Shown here: in pieces, positions 34,866 to 50,300 of the stretch
Layout: each line of letters opens with the position of its first letter
Numbering within the stretch: position 1 is the first letter of the stretch
Source of the DNA: Phoebastria nigripes
Lineage: Eukaryota > Chordata > Aves > Procellariiformes > Diomedeidae
Assembly: GCA_035582835.1 (NCBI GenBank)
Contig: JAYKAV010003131.1
Span: 1-64,000, forward strand
DNA: 64,000 nt
Reading direction: 5' to 3'
Made by a program: the position numbers and the translations under genes
The notes under the pieces: generated by a model
Told to the model about the DNA's origin: nothing
Databases searched by the model: none
The model's input: the letters and a program-made list of their open reading frames with translations, nothing else

Positions 34866-37800
34866 GGACTACAGCTAAACTAACTACAAAGACTGCATGA
34901 CTGGTTAGGTTGAAGTAAATGCGTTGAGGTATGCATCACGTGCACACATGCACAATCTGACACAGTATCTTCTTTTACTTATTCTTTATCTATACATGCT
35001 TCCTAGATAATAAGGTGGTTTTTTGTTTGGTTTTTTTGTTTGTTTTTTTGTTTGTTTAATAGAGATTACTGGAAAAAAACCCAAACATTAGTCATCCTTA
35101 CTTCCTGCAATCTCTTTTGTTTGTTTGTTGTTTTTTTTTAACAGAACAACTTTCCTTTAGATTACAGATCTGCACACAGCTAAAAAGAGGATTTTAGAAA
35201 AAGTATTGAGGGCATTAAGGAATTATTAGTTTCACATGTTAACTGTCCTGTTTTTCAGTGTTTCATAAGCAAATATTTGCAATGTTTCAGGACAGTTTCT
35301 TTCTCAGTATGCCTACTAGGAGCTGAATCTTTGCTCATGACAGTTCATAAAATTCATACCTTGGGATAATCCATTCATTTACCAAAGCTCAGGTTTTGTA
35401 CAGAGCTAAGCTGTACTGAATCCGGTTGCTTTTCCAGTGAAGCTGGGCTGGAGTAGTTGCTTCATTTTATACATTGCAAAATAAAATCCCAGCTAGAATG
35501 ACCTTTGTAAAAGTCTATTTGATAAATTTATTCTGTTAAAGTGAATAGGCGACAGACTAAAATTTTTAAAGTTATTTCATAGGAAGAGCTCTACACAACT
35601 GTCTCACTACTCTTTCTTTCCTTAATATTTCCTTCTTTCATGTTTTAGAGCTTTTTCCCTTGTTTTCTTCAGTTTTTTACTCAAAAAAAGTTAATATTTC
35701 TTAATTGAACACACATTTTTCCTCTAATCTCACTGGTAGCTGGTCGAGGCCCTCAATAGTGTTGAATTTAATATCTGACCTTACTAAGTTTATGCCCACA
35801 GTTACATTCTAATTTTTTTGGCTTTTAAATGAGAGTTAAGTGAAGACTACTTTTAATCAATGTACAGTTACTCATAATACAGCTATTTTTACTTCTTCCT
35901 GCTTCTGCGGTACACTGAGAACTATTATCAACTGAAGACCCTCATAGGTAGGAAAATGGGCAATGGTCCTTTTGTGACCGGAAGCGTAATGGATTCTGCT
36001 AAAAATGAGTTATAAGTTGTCCTGTACTTAAGCTCCCAGATACATCCCTATCATTTGTGATCTCAAAGATTGTTATTAGATTTTCATTCTGAATACATGG
36101 GTGATCTCAGTAGGTACAGATCCATGGCTTCCACAGCTTGCAGAATAAACAATAGGAAACTGTGCTTCATCGTGTCTAGTCTGCTATGACAAGCCCTATC
36201 ATACCTCTTAATTTACTTTTGTGGTACAACTCCATTAGTTCTACAAAAGCCTAGCATTTCTCCCTTCGCTTTTGATACATATATTCCTCATGAGTGTAAC
36301 AATTCTCCTTTTTTCTCTCTCCTGACATCAGGTCTACAAAAAGTTCATTGACAATTTGCAGAGATAATCACAGTGGATCTCAAAAAAGTACAGCTTGCAT
36401 TCAGAACTTGGTCTCCAAGAAAGTCGCATTAATATAAAGAGATTTGGAAGCATTTGGAAATGTGAAAGCATAAATTCTTATTCAGTAGAGAATAAATGCA
36501 AACATGTTAATCAAAAAGTCTGTAAGAAATGAAAATGACATAAAACAGGGTTACTGTCAATCCCATATTTATAATTATTGATTGTCTAGCATTCTGACAC
36601 TTGGAACTTAACCCAACAGTTAAGCAACTAAAACCTCCTTCATTAGCAACAATGTTTTGAAATCTCCCCTTTGTGTCTGTCCTATCCTGCAAAATCCACA
36701 CCACAAATCCATGCTCCCAGATAGGGCTACCTGGTCTTGCTCTAGTAGATCAGCTGAACATCTGATTCATTCTTCATAAAGATAGCTATGGTGGTTCATT
36801 CCAGTTCAGCCCTTTTCCAGGATAACACTGACAGGTACACTTACAACTTATTCCCAGTAAGATTTAGAATTCCTGAATCGGAATAACTCCAAGAAAGGTA
36901 CCAGAACAGAAAATTTATTCTTTCAGAAAAGACACGTCGTATTTCCTCAGCAATTTCAAATTTTCTGTCATCTCATCTGTATCTGTTACTTGTTTGTTAC
37001 TAGTGAGCTGTTTGCTAGCCTATGCTTACTGTAGTCTTATCTCACTTTTTTTTTTTTTGTGGTGGGGGAAGTATTTGTACCATTAATAAACACCACAATA
37101 AACAGTAAAAATGTATCAGATAAAAAATGCTAGAAATGCATTACTCAAAATGTATATTAATTCTGCCAACAAAATTTATGATGCTTTACAGATATTCTAG
37201 TGCTTCCTCTTCAGGGGAAAGAAGGGATTTCTTTTTCTTTTAAANTTTTGAATTCTGGAACTCCCATTTGTAATTATAGGTGAAACACAGAGAAAATTTT
37301 AGTACATCTGGTTTTCCATTGTTTTGTTCTGTTTTTTTTTTTTTAACTAGACGTGTTTTAGTTGTTTCATATAGGCAAAAAATAATCACAAGGAAGATTC
37401 TGCAAAATCAGTATTGGAATACTGGTTTTATTGGGCAGTATTGGAATATTCTGGAAATTCCAGAATGCAGTGCAGGCCCAGGCTTTGATCTTACCTCAAA
37501 AGCATGCTACAAGCTAATTTGTTACGTAAATCTCAGCACAACAATGCATCATTTTATTGATGGTGCCTGTGGGTAATGCTCCAGTATGAGGAAACAACTA
37601 CGTGTCATGATGCTCCTGCGCTTTCCTCCCTTGCCATGTTTTGCAGGCTGCTAGAGGTGACATGCTGCACAGAAATGTCACTTGATGTAGTGGTGCATGA
37701 TTAAATATCACTAACAAAATATCACCACCTAGAACATAGGTGATGATGATTTACTCTCCTTTACCAGACAGAGAATTACTTCTGTTTACTAATTGTCGAA

Positions 37801-40800
37801 TGGGGTTTTTTTTGTGCCCAGAAGTTCACATGGTATAGAAGGTCCACTCATCCAGTCTGAGTGGGGTCCAATTTTCCTTTTCTCCTGACTTAGGCAATTA
37901 CCAGAGGATTTTATCAGAGAAAACTTGGGCGCAGCTAAGGGAAGAGTGTTGTTTGTCTGAAAATTTTGAGAGCAGAGAGAGCTCTCTAGTGTGTGTCTGT
38001 ACATCATTTTGCTTATAAATAATAATAATACTGGACAAGACAGGAGGACAGAAAGAGAAATAAGATAAACACAATTAAGGATGAGATAAAACTTTGAGAA
38101 GCTGAAGAGTACAATATTCAAACAAAAGAAAAACAGCAGAAGTTACCACTAGGAGAGTAGTAAAGTAAAAGAAGAGACAATTCAGAATGAAAGGAAGTTT
38201 AAAGTTCTTAAATCTTACGTATATAGACAGCAGCTAGGCTTCTTGGGATAGGAACATCTAGAAAAATAACAGGCATAACTCTATAAATTGAAAAATTGTA
38301 AAAGATATGAAGTCTATTCTTTCCCTGTGGAACAAATCCTGCCCTTTTTGCCTTCTTTTGTTTTGAGCAAATCCTTTGAACCTCTTGTGTAAAGAGTTCT
38401 CAGAAGAGCAGCTCCTTTAATTCTTGACATGTTATTGCTCTTTTAGGTTTTTTCCCTGACATGTTAGTATTCTTTTTCAGTTCATTCCCTTAGCAGACCT
38501 TTGTGTTAAGAAGTTTGTCCCTGCAGCTGTTATGTTCGTCTGCTGCTTGATATACAACTGTCCTAAGACAACTGGACACTTATATACCACTAGCAATAAA
38601 TAGTAAATAGTCACTCTGGGGCAACAGTGGGTTTTAGGTAACTGATACCAAACATTTTCCCCTTGGACCATAATACTCAGTTAAACCTATATCGTAAATT
38701 TGAAAAGTATAATATCAAGAAGCTGTGGGATTAAACTAAATTTTTCCAGGACAATTTTAATGTTTTTTAAAACCTCTAAATTATCAGAATATATACCTTT
38801 CCCTGGAAAGGTATCATTTCTTCTCATTTAAATGACTGAGGGATGGTCCCACCACAGTAGGAACTGATTACCCTTGTGAACAGTAAAATATATAATTTTT
38901 TAAGCATCCATCCTTGACTGTTTCACAGAAGTTCTCACATTATGCATTTTAGTGTTTTTTTCAGTGTACACTAAGATATGTCTGCCATTAAAATACACTT
39001 CTTAAATAAAGAAGTAAAACAATATATATAGTCTTACAAATTCTTTCTTGTTTTTTGTACATTGCAAATATTTATAGCTACTGGATTTTTTTGTGTGTGC
39101 ATTTGTTTTCTGTGTTTTTTCTTCAACGTAGCTTCATTTACCTAGGGCTTTTTTTTTTTCCAGTATTTATTAATAGTTCATTCTAAGGCCCAAAGCAGGG
39201 ATTTTTTATAATGCTTTGGAAATTATTTTGTTTTAAAAATCTAGTTAAGGGATTTCTTTCTTTTTTTTTTTTTTCTTTACTATATATTTAATTCATTTTT
39301 TTGCAAATAGTAACGTAGGCATTCCCCTGATTTAAGTAAGGTGAGATAAGTAAGCCCCATGCATCACTACTGAAATGGAGCCAAAAAAACCTGCTATATA
39401 ATAATAAGCTTATTTGTCCACAAAGTATTTTAAATAGTTTTAATTGTTGATTAATGAATGCATAAACCTTTTGAGAATAAAGCTGAAAACTGAGGATAAA
39501 CTGCATATGGAAATGCTCCATATCTGTGTAGTCTATTATATCTCATGGCACAGATTATGTGAACTAGCAGATATTACACAAGTTGAGTTTGGTGTAAGGG
39601 TACATCTGTCCAAATCAAGAGACTTGGAAAATTTGTTTAAAAGCAAATGCTCCTACACAGTTTTAATTCTAGTACTTCTTAACTTTTGAGTTGGCTCTAT
39701 AATCTGGATACTCTTTTAAATTAATAAACTGTGATAGACAGATGTTTGTATTTTAGATATCTACTTAATTTATACTTAATATCCTAGAGTAAGATGACTG
39801 GTATTAAAAAGAAAAAGAAAAAAAAAAAAAGAATCACCACAGCAATGAAATCACTGAAAATAAGATGTATTCAATTTCTGGTTTTGATCTGAATTCAGAC
39901 TTCATCGGGAAATTATTTGCATGATCCACTTAGGTCTAATCTAAACATTCAGCTCAAACTGACTCTAGATTGAACTTTTTCTGTTCTTTATACATATCTT
40001 ACTTTCCTTGTTCTCCTTCCTATTTTCGTTTTCAGATAAGTGTATGTTCTGGGAATAAGGTATTGATATACTAAGTAACTGTAAGACCTGAACAAGTGAA
40101 AACAGTTTGAAGAGAAATAATAGAGGACAATATTCCACATTCTTTTTTCCATCATGCATTCATATCTTCTTCTTTTCTATTCTTAAGAATATAGTAAAAG
40201 ATATAAAAGAACATCTTTGTACACTCAAATCATAACTTTACCAAAAATTGAAATAAGTTTTTGACTGGATGTCTTTTTAAAACACATATCTTAGAAGGAG
40301 ATATTGATTTGAACGGCAATAGTAAAACCTATATACAACATTAGAGCATCTTGCCTCAATAAACTTTGCACTGACAGCTAAAAAGAAGAGTGAGAGAAGA
40401 GTCTACATAATGCAAGACACCTAAGATTCTTCATGGAATACGTCAACACTTCTTTTTTAAATATAGCAAGAACTATAACTACATAGAATATGTAAAACAG
40501 GAAGAGAATTAGTTACATTTATGTTTACAGAACTAAAAAAAATTCTTGTCAAAGTTGCAACAAAAATGTTATTGAGACTTGCTTAACACATTATTTCATA
40601 TTAGCTGAAACTGCAATAACTGCACAATCTTACTCCACAGTAGGGAAAAAGTATTTCACTTCACTGCAAGTTACTGCTGGGTAAAATTGTACACATAAGC
40701 AATTACCAGGGACTAGCTGGTCCACAATAATTTGTTATCTAGATGTAACATGTTCATATGTCAAAACAAGAGGTCTCAGGAAAAACATTGGTTTGCTTAT

Positions 40801-41321
40801 TAAACCCAAATGAATTGTCTGTCCCTGTGTTAGGCCTGTAGAAATAATATTCATTAGACTTTAAAGGATTTTTGTGGTTAGAATGCATCTCAGCATAAAG
40901 CAGCCTCAGAACTAAGAAATTTTCTGAAGAGTTGTATATCCACTCAGCAGAATGTTTCACTAGGCTTTAGATTTGAAGCAATTTGTATAATGGCAAATTA
41001 GAGGAGGGAAAATAGTTCACTGTGGCTTTCAAATACGTTGCAGTGGATCATAAATACAGTGCTATCAGAACTCTGTACTAAGGCAAATATAAGTCTATCT
41101 CTAATTGTATGCTTTATCTTTTATACACTGCTCTGTGATTATGTAGAAACTAGACTTAAAAAGAAAGGCTCACCTGGAAGTACCAAATCAATTCCAGTAT
41201 AAGGAGGTACAGCTTCTGTAAATTTCACGCAGTAATGTTCTTCTTTGACCCAATATTTAATAGTAGCCAAAATAAATATGCTAATTAGACTTGACACCCG
41301 AATCTGGAACGCAGAGGGATC
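34866..41321. other. AT-rich sequence, no gene seen
   Basis: No supported exon, RNA gene or mobile element. Simple sequence includes GTTT-rich runs (35017-35058 and 35117-35141), T runs near 37048 and 39260-39275, and a small perfect inverted repeat at 37448-37466 (ATTCTGGA, 3-base loop). Frames such as 37280-37576 (98 codons) and 37789-38121 (110 codons) have no recognisable motif. Confidence 0.55.
35017..35058. repeat. (GTTT)n-rich simple repeat
   Basis: TTTTGTTTG and TTTTTTTGTTTG units. Confidence 0.8.
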
Positions 41322-41351
41322 ATTAATAGATATTAATATTAATATTAATAT
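41322..41351. repeat. (ATTAAT)n short repeat
   Basis: TATTAATATTAATATTAATA with a degenerate left flank; self-complementary AT sequence. Confidence 0.8.
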
Positions 41352-44300
41352 GATCAGCTATTTTTAAGAATCTGTGTTTTTTTTAATTTACCTTGAACTG
41401 GAAAGTACATGCCTTGTTGGAATTTCTTAACAGTTCTGTCCTGTCTACATATTATACCTATCATCTATTCACTCTTTTCTAACTATAAATCAGCACTGCT
41501 AGTTTTTTTTAGCTGATCTTTGAAGCATGTTACATATAAACATTTTGGCTGGAAAAAAGGAAACATAATTGCTTCAAAATATGGAAAACATCTCATCTTT
41601 TATTTCAGTTGTCCACGGTGACGTGCCAACATCCTTACCTATTCTGAATTTCAGATGACCATTAGAATCAGTGAGTGCAAAATAGAAAACAATATTTACC
41701 ATACTTTTTATTGATGTACCCAGGTCAGATAAATAATAGTATATAGAGGTTTACAATTCACAAAAACCTTTATACATTACATTTCTTGAAACATGTATTC
41801 TAGAAAATTCCTGTCCATGTTCTATGGTTAATGAAAATGGAAAAATTATCAAACCCATAACATTAATTTTTCACTGAAGACTGTTACTTAAAATAGCTAA
41901 TATTTACTTTTCCTAGTCCTAGAATCACCAAGTTCTTTCCTCCTTTTAGATTCTTATTTTACTCACACTTCCTCTTTTGTTGGTTCTGATGTCTCTACAA
42001 TAATTGATACTCTTTTCTTCCATCAGACCTTGATTGTTTTTTTCCTGATATAAGAACATAAAAAGGACTCAACTAGATAAACCCCACTGTCCAGTGGATA
42101 AACCCCATGCCAACATCCAGTCTCTGACTGTAGACTTTTTAACAGAGATCTGTATAAAACAAAGGAAGCAGTACCTTAGCATATGCTCAAAGTCTGCAGG
42201 GATATGCAATGAGGGATTAGAGCTATTACTAAAACATGGATTCACAGTCAAATGTTAGGTACTTTGTTTTGCAGAAAAGTGGTATAAAACAGCTCTTTAT
42301 AACAAATGTTTATTCAGTGAATAACTGTTTTTTAAGCACAGCATTTTATTTTCCTTCAGTTTCAATAATTTTTTTATTACTATGTCCCTATTTTCACCAC
42401 CGTCCAGCTCTGTTCTTTCATGTTACAAGGCCTATTTTCCATAATAAAATATTATGTGTTAGCCTATAGAAATATTTTTCAATTACTTCAAAAATAAATA
42501 TGCCTCAGTTTCTCACATCAGTTTTTGATAAACTTAAGCCTTTAAGTAATGCAAATCCAGCTCACATTTATTTCAGTGTCTTATAAAAAGGATTCAATCA
42601 TATTAGAGTAAAATGCTATGGCCACTAAATTTTTAGGGTATTCTAATAGATTCAGAAGAATATATACATACGGTATTCAAGAACATAATGGAAACCATAA
42701 AACCACCACAAAAATTCAACCAATATCTACTCTGTGAATAAACAGTCAAGAATAAAACTAACAAAATGGGGAAAAAAATCCATTGCCATAAACCGACTTA
42801 AGTTTTTTGACACCTATACTACTATGCGTCATTGGATTACATTGTTGTTGGATAGCCTGAGACATCCGTAACACCATTTCCTAAATTCCTTGTATTCACA
42901 ATTTACTTCTATAATCACCGTTACACCTGTGATGATAATGGAATTTTTTTTTTTTTAATTCTCTAGTTCTAGAAAAGGATCCAAAGTTATTTTAGTGGAA
43001 TCCAGCATTTCAGACAAAATATCTTATTTTGGATTACATGATAGTTAGATATATTTAAATATTCTATTATTTTTCAGAATAAAAATGAAATACTATAAAA
43101 ATAATTTTAATTTTTAATTGATTTTTCAGCAGGAATTATTGGAATAATGCAACTTAATAAACACATATAACATTTAAAACATAGACTGTTAGTAAAAAAT
43201 ATTTTGCCCTAACAATTCTGTTTACAAAATAAATATTTATTTAAGATGTAAACCAATTCATCATGAATGAATTTGGTCCTGAATTTTAAAAATAGGTAAA
43301 TGCTCTGAAATTTCATTAAACTCACCTCTGGAGTATATTTAAGTTTCAAATAGATACAAATAGATATAAAGTCTTGGACTTTTTCCTTTTACTTGTAATC
43401 TGAAACATAACCCTACTGTCTACAAAAATCTCCAAGGACTGCATTTTGGGCTAACGAAGCAATCTGCACATGGAAACACCAAAAGATTCATTTCAGCTAA
43501 GTGTTTGTCTTTTGGCTATTTCAAAATCATCTTCATTATCTGCCTGCTCATTGGAAAGGTGTCACTCAACAGTTGATTCCTTAAGCATGTTGACAGATGT
43601 CTAGTTTGAAATACCTGCTGGATGGCCAATGCATCAGCAAGATACTAAATTATGTTGTCATCTAGAGAGAAGCACTAAGCTGCTAAACTAGCTGCGAACA
43701 CTGGCTGCCTAGTGACCTTTGCATAGAAACAGTGCTTCTACCCATAAACATTTTAAGGTCATGGGATTTATTCCAGTTCCTCACAAAGGCTGACATTTTG
43801 CAAAAGCCAGGAGCAAGTCTGTACCGATTTTTGTTACCTAGGAAATATCTCCCTTTGGTATCCATTAGTATGGGTCAAACTAATTCAGACTGTAAGGCCA
43901 TTAGACCTGATAAAGTTTCAGAGCAAAAGGATTTCTGGCGTTGCAGGTGGTGGAGCTGTACCAAGAATATTTTTCCCCTCGTTTTATGTAACTGCTCATG
44001 AGAATTTATACCCTGAATACTTTGATAATCAAATTTCCTCAAAAATACAAGGCACACAAAAACCTAACAGCTCATCCTCCATTCCCTGTCACTTTGTTCT
44101 TCTGCTATTGGGGCAGTATCATGTTTCACTTGCAAGAAAATTTGTCAGAAAAAAAAAGGATGCTACAAAAGGGCCTGTATGTAGCCATGCCCCTACTGCT
44201 CAGCAACAATCCTACCCCACAAAACTCTTTCCCACTTGCAGTTTGTGTAAATTCCTCCAACTTGTGCAGCAACTGTTATGGGAACACTATGGTTTCCTGA

Positions 44301-47300
44301 TACATTCAGATTTGCATCCTGATGCATTAGAGTATTAGGACTTTACCTATACTTTTTTATGACACAAATGGAACCATTGTTTAAAGATCCCAAACACAGC
44401 TAAAAAACAGTGAGTTGTGTATATACTAATCCAAAAGCAAATGTGGCTGGAAAAAAGTGTACAGAACTTTTTAAAGTGTATAGAACCTAAACATTATTTT
44501 TTCACATATCCTTGCCCCTTTAAAAAATAATGTACCAAGTATTATTGGTGGAAGTTAAGGACATCTCAAGAGAAGTGGGGAAAAAAGCCAGTATTTTGTT
44601 TTGTCAAAATCAAAATTAAGTTATGAACATAAACTCAAAACACCAACAAATTACTTATTGACATATACAAATAAACAGAAACGTGTACACACACACACAC
44701 ACTTGTATGCAAAGCTGTATATTTGAAATCAGTCTATGACAGACTGCATGAGAGAATATGACTTAAATCTTTGTAAAAATTTATTTTGGTGTGTATGAGA
44801 TCCTAAGACAAAGTGTTCCCTTTTTTCTTTCTCATTTTCTTCCCTTTTTTCTTTTGCATTTCTCATGACTCTCCATTTTAGTTAGTTATTAGGCCAAATA
44901 ATATGATGAAGGGTATAGAATTCAAGACAGTTACAACGATTCTAAAGAGTCTGACCCTGAGTTTTGTACTGTCTCTGAGTTTTGTAATCTTATTAATGAA
45001 TCAAACTGTGGACCATAAAATAAACTTGTACAATTGTAAGTTCATGTAGGGTGCTTTATATCTCACTTTGTAAAGCTGAATGTTAAATGGGAGACTAATG
45101 TCATTGAATATCCTGGGATTAATATATCTAATATTCATAAAGATCTGATAAAAATGAATCTTGAACCCCACATTAGTCTAAGTGAAATGTGATGCTGAAT
45201 GCCAAGAAGAAGAAGATCTGACCCTCTGGAGTACAACCAATATAGTTAAAATTAATATGTTAGGACACTGCATATCTTCGGCATTGTTGATACAGGGACT
45301 AAGATCACCTTTAAGCTTAATCAAAAAAATATGAAGAGCCTCTTTGGTATAAAAGTTAAAACTCTCTATAATAAATCTCAGCCCAGATTCTTGCTGTGCA
45401 CAAAATCCCTTCAAATACTTGAATATTTGAACCTGGAGATTTATCCTGGATATATTTGTAATAGAGATTTTACCAGTAACCTCGCTCTATTCCCTGTGAA
45501 ATGTACTACTTTATCATTTTTAAAAATGGAAATGTGGCTATAAAACACCATTATTATGTTTTGTCAGATAATCCCCCAGACACTTTAATATTTGTTCTTT
45601 GTATATTTTCTGCATTTCTGGGTAAATTCTGATGTATAGGTTTGTGGTCCATAAAAATCAAATCTTCTTGGAAGTAGTTATAGAATATGAAGTCTTTAGG
45701 ATNGGTGTCTGTACATTTAGCCTAAATTAAGTTAACATTCAGACTCCACGGAAGTGGAATAGTTCTTAAAGTCTCACTTCCTAAAAGTTCTGCATTACAA
45801 AATTCACTTTGTAAGGTGTTTTTCCTTCCCTGTAAAGTCATTTATGCAATAAAGTTGTTTGATTTTTTTTTAATTGATGTATAGGATAGACCCACATTTG
45901 ATAACAAGAAAACACTGTACACATATGGATATGCATATTAGGGCGTTAAGTATATATAAATATGCATGTATATGCCTAAAATTGATGGAGAAATGGTTTT
46001 ATTTTGTTTTACTTCTCTCCTCATACTCTACAAAATGTCAGACTGGGCAAAGAGAAGTTTTGTTAACTCTGAAACCATAGACACAAATTCTCATGTTACA
46101 AATACAGACCTCTAATGTGTGAGAAGATTTAAGAAAAAACAGATGTTCAGCTGTGTTGACCACTTACAATTTCAGAAACTTAATATACTTTACAGTCACT
46201 CCATTGCAAAATATTTCTCCTAAAAAGCAAATTTCACAAGGTAGAGTATGTCATGCACACACTCACAAACGGAGAAAGTAGTGAACATGACAAATGAATT
46301 GGAAACTTAGTTTAAATTGTAATATCTTTGGAAATTATTGATCAGCACGTTTAGAAATATTGAGTGCTGTACATCTAAAAACAAAACTAATGAGGCCTAT
46401 TGGCTATTTTAGGTGCCATCACAAAACCAGTAGGTTTCGGACACCGTTCTGCAAACATCTTTATGCTAATGGAGGACTTTCTTTATGAAATTTCCCAGCA
46501 TTTTTGTAGACCTGACATGCATGTGGATATGAAATGTTGTTGTCGTATGTCAAAATGAGTTTATTGAGTAACTATTATCTGATGCAGAAGGTGTGATTCA
46601 AAACCTTGGAAAGCAACTGAAAAATTACTTCTCATTTTAAACAATTTTTCCAGAGCACAACTTCAAGTCTAACATGCATGAATTCTGGTAGGAGAGGAAG
46701 GAGAAATGACTTCAGAAGCCTATAGCCTCCTCATATGTTTAAATGAAATTAAATTATTAGTATAATATATTATAATATAATATATCATAGCATAATGTAA
46801 NGTAAAAATGAAGCATCTGAATGGGATAAGAGCCTGTTAAAAATGGAATACAAGTATTTTTATTATGATATTTTTTATAAAAAACAAATAAACTTCAACG
46901 TGTATATTATATTCTTATCTACCAGTCATGAATAATATAAATATATTTGCCAAATGAGGATCAGAGTAAAAACACCACTATCCTTTGTTATTCTATTTTC
47001 AGTGGTTTCTAAATACAATACTCATTTTTGTTTCTTCCAGCATAATTTTCTTCCGATAATGAAATTTCCTGTTTACTCCAATGAGGTAGTCATATGCGTC
47101 ATTTCTTCTCTTACCACCCTGTACAAGTCCTCTTTCGATTTTAATGGTTTCCAGTTTCTTTCTAAAAAGGGGATTCTTGCTGAAATTTATTCCTCTTGCT
47201 AAATCCTCATTAATTTCCTTTCTTTTAAACCAGAGCCAGGACTGGAAATGTATGACTTGACTCTAATAAAGATTTATTCCTACTATTGTTGCCAGACCTC

Positions 47301-50300
47301 TTTTGTCAGCTGTTCCCCCTTCTTTATTTTTATCTTCTTCTCTCTCTTCTCTTCCTGCTCATTTATCAGACTTCTTATAAAAATTAGATGTTAAAACTCT
47401 GAGGTTCAACTACTCCAATCCTTCAGGAATTAGACAGAAATTAGAGAGCAAGGGAAAGTGATTTTAAAACTAAATAGTTAGAGGAGCAATCATTATTCAG
47501 ATTAAGCTTAGTTTAGCATGGCACCTTAGAAGTTAAACTCACACTATCATGCATATTGATTTTGTGTCTTATTTTTCTCCCCCCACCATTAATATTCATA
47601 TTTAAAAGAAAAGCTTTACACTTTGTTTACTGCAGACATAAAAAGAGATTTACAATAGCAGCTGAAGTGAAAGATAATAGAATCGTCCTAAAATGTTACA
47701 GGGTATGGCAGAGAGCTGGTATGTCTTCATGAGTTGACAAGACCAGGAGACAAGTGAATCATCAGGAACAGGAAGATCAATAATCACCCACTGGAAATAT
47801 TATATGGGAAACCTCAGTCATTCATGGAATTTTGATATATATTTGGCTAAGAATAGGGAGACAACACAACTATTAAGGAAAAAAGATAAGATGCAGAAGT
47901 CAGGGATTTTTTTTCTGCTAAAGGGGATCTAATTTTCTGGTAAACAGACTTGGAAACTGACTTCAGAAGCAGAATTTCCCCAAAAAGCTAGGGAAAATCC
48001 AGAAATCTTCATGCCTGACAGAATAAGGAGGCAGATCCCCTTTCTACTGTCTTTTACTTCATTTGAGGGCACAATAGTGGGGTGTCAGCAATGTACAGAG
48101 GATTGACATTAGAGAAAAAATGGGTGTTGACTGAAGACTTTTATAGTTATTGCTGTAGAGTATTAAAAAGAGAGAGATGTTTTTGACAACCAAAGTTAAA
48201 GTCCATCTGTTTAACCCACTTTATCTTGTCTTCATTCCATTTTGTCCAGCATGAAGGAAAAACAAAATCGGAGGGACAAAAGGAATTACAAGCAAAGATG
48301 AAGCTAAAGCTAATGCAAAGATTCTGTGGTACTTAAATTGTCTTCCAAGTAGATGATATACAGTACAGAACAACAAAAGAATAGAGCACTGATTTATCTG
48401 AAGTAATCTCAAGCAAATCAGCTGGTCCTGTATGTCCTGTAAAATCAGACATCAGAGGCTCCAGACTGCAACTGAAAATGACACAGTAGACTTGCAACTT
48501 ATTTTCCAAGGAGTGGGTGTAATGCTCGGAGGTACTGTGTACATGTTGCAGAAGTTCACATGTTTCCATGTCTTTGGCTATTATAGATTTATGTTGTATT
48601 TCATATGTTTAAGCTAATTGTTTTGTTCTTGCCACAATGAAATCACAGTAACTGAATGATTCTCAGTGGGACAGAATTAGTAACTAATGACAAATTAAAA
48701 TAATGCAATTACAAAAGTGTTCTTGTTCAGTTGTCTTTGTTTTAATGGTATACTGAAATTGAACAATGGAAAAAAAATCGTTATAGTAGTTCATTTCACT
48801 TTATTAATAAAAACTGACTATTTCTAATGTAGCAGCTTAACTTTTGAAAGTTTGAAATATCCTGTCATCTGACCTATTGATGTTTTGCAGTGAGTTCTAG
48901 AAAGACAATGAAATGATAGCAATCGCAGACAGCATCATTAGTGGTACATTATTAAAGAGCTGCATATCTTAGAACTCACCTCTGATGATTTCATAATTTC
49001 AGGAATATTTTCACTTTGCAGTGAGGCACTGCTAAAAAATTGTTTGCTAGCTTCCTTTGAAATAAAGCTAAAACAAAGAAAACCCAGAAACATTAAGCTG
49101 CTAAATTTGTGATGCTTTTTCAAAAGTGTCTTGTCATTTTCTTTAGTATGGTTGTACATGCCTGAATCTTTTCCAGTTGCCTAGCTTCTTATTAATGGTA
49201 GATGAAAATGTTTTCAAAAGTTACAGTGAAAAACACAGTTGCAATGTTGTAATAAAAAAGAAGAGTGTGGTGGAAAGAAGTTTTGAAACATGAAACATTT
49301 TTGGAAGCTTGATTGCCAAATTACTTTTTTAGTGTAGGAAATGAAAAATACAGTAAGGAAGAAGACGCTATTAGATTTTAAGAACTGGGAAAGTCCTAAT
49401 ATGTTAATTGATGTTTCAGTGCTCGAGGAAACAGGGAAAATCTATTTCTAAAGATTTTAATCTGTAGCCATATACTGCATTGAAATGCTACCCAAAATAT
49501 ATATAGTAAATAATATGGTAAAAAATAAATACATACACATACACAAATAAATTAGTATTTTTATGGTCAAAAAATGTCAGTGAACACATATATCTGAGTG
49601 TTTAAGGTGCTTTTATCAACTGCAAGTTATTTAGCATTTAGAAACCTACACACAATGATACAGTTAGAGTATCATGTGGAGATGGGTACTTCTGATAAAG
49701 TGCCTGTATAGGCATAAGTGCACACATAGTAAGTTTTTTGCTTTACATTTCCGAATAAGGATAGGGAAATTAACTTCAGTTTTAATTTCTTAAACCAAAA
49801 GTGCAATGTTTTTCATTCACTTCTGAAACAGATTTTTGTACTTAAGATGGCACATTGTTCCCTGTAAAATTTGAGAGGTTAAGACCATATGTACTCATAT
49901 AAAATCTACCCATCAAAAGCATGAAAATATTTTCTACAGAGATTGTTAAAATTACTATCAGCATACAATGCCTAAAGATAACACAGAAAGAAAATCTGGA
50001 AAAAAATAAAAGTGATATTAAATGCAAAAATATGCAAATTAGTGCAGAGTCTTTCCTCATGTGTCTATTTTGAAATGAGATTTATAAAATTCATTTTTAA
50101 CTTTTGATAAATTTCATTTATTTTCCCTCCTCTGCCCTGTAATAACATTTCCCCTTGATCTTAACTCATTTCCCATTAGTCTCTTGGCTTCCAGAACTTT
50201 ATTTTCTCCTTCCAGCTTGCAATTTAGGAATATAATATGTATGTCTAAGGTTTTGTAATTAAAAAAATTTGCACTCAGTCAGCAGTTTTTTATTTCACTA

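Noticed and set aside
37448..37466. Perfect 8-bp inverted repeat as a regulatory hairpin
   Set aside because: Too short to stand out from chance in 64 kb, with no supporting context.
48432..48617. Plus-strand frame with a hydrophobic C-terminal part as a small membrane protein
   Set aside because: Only 61 codons, a chance-level length in AT-rich DNA, with no promoter, splice or conservation evidence.
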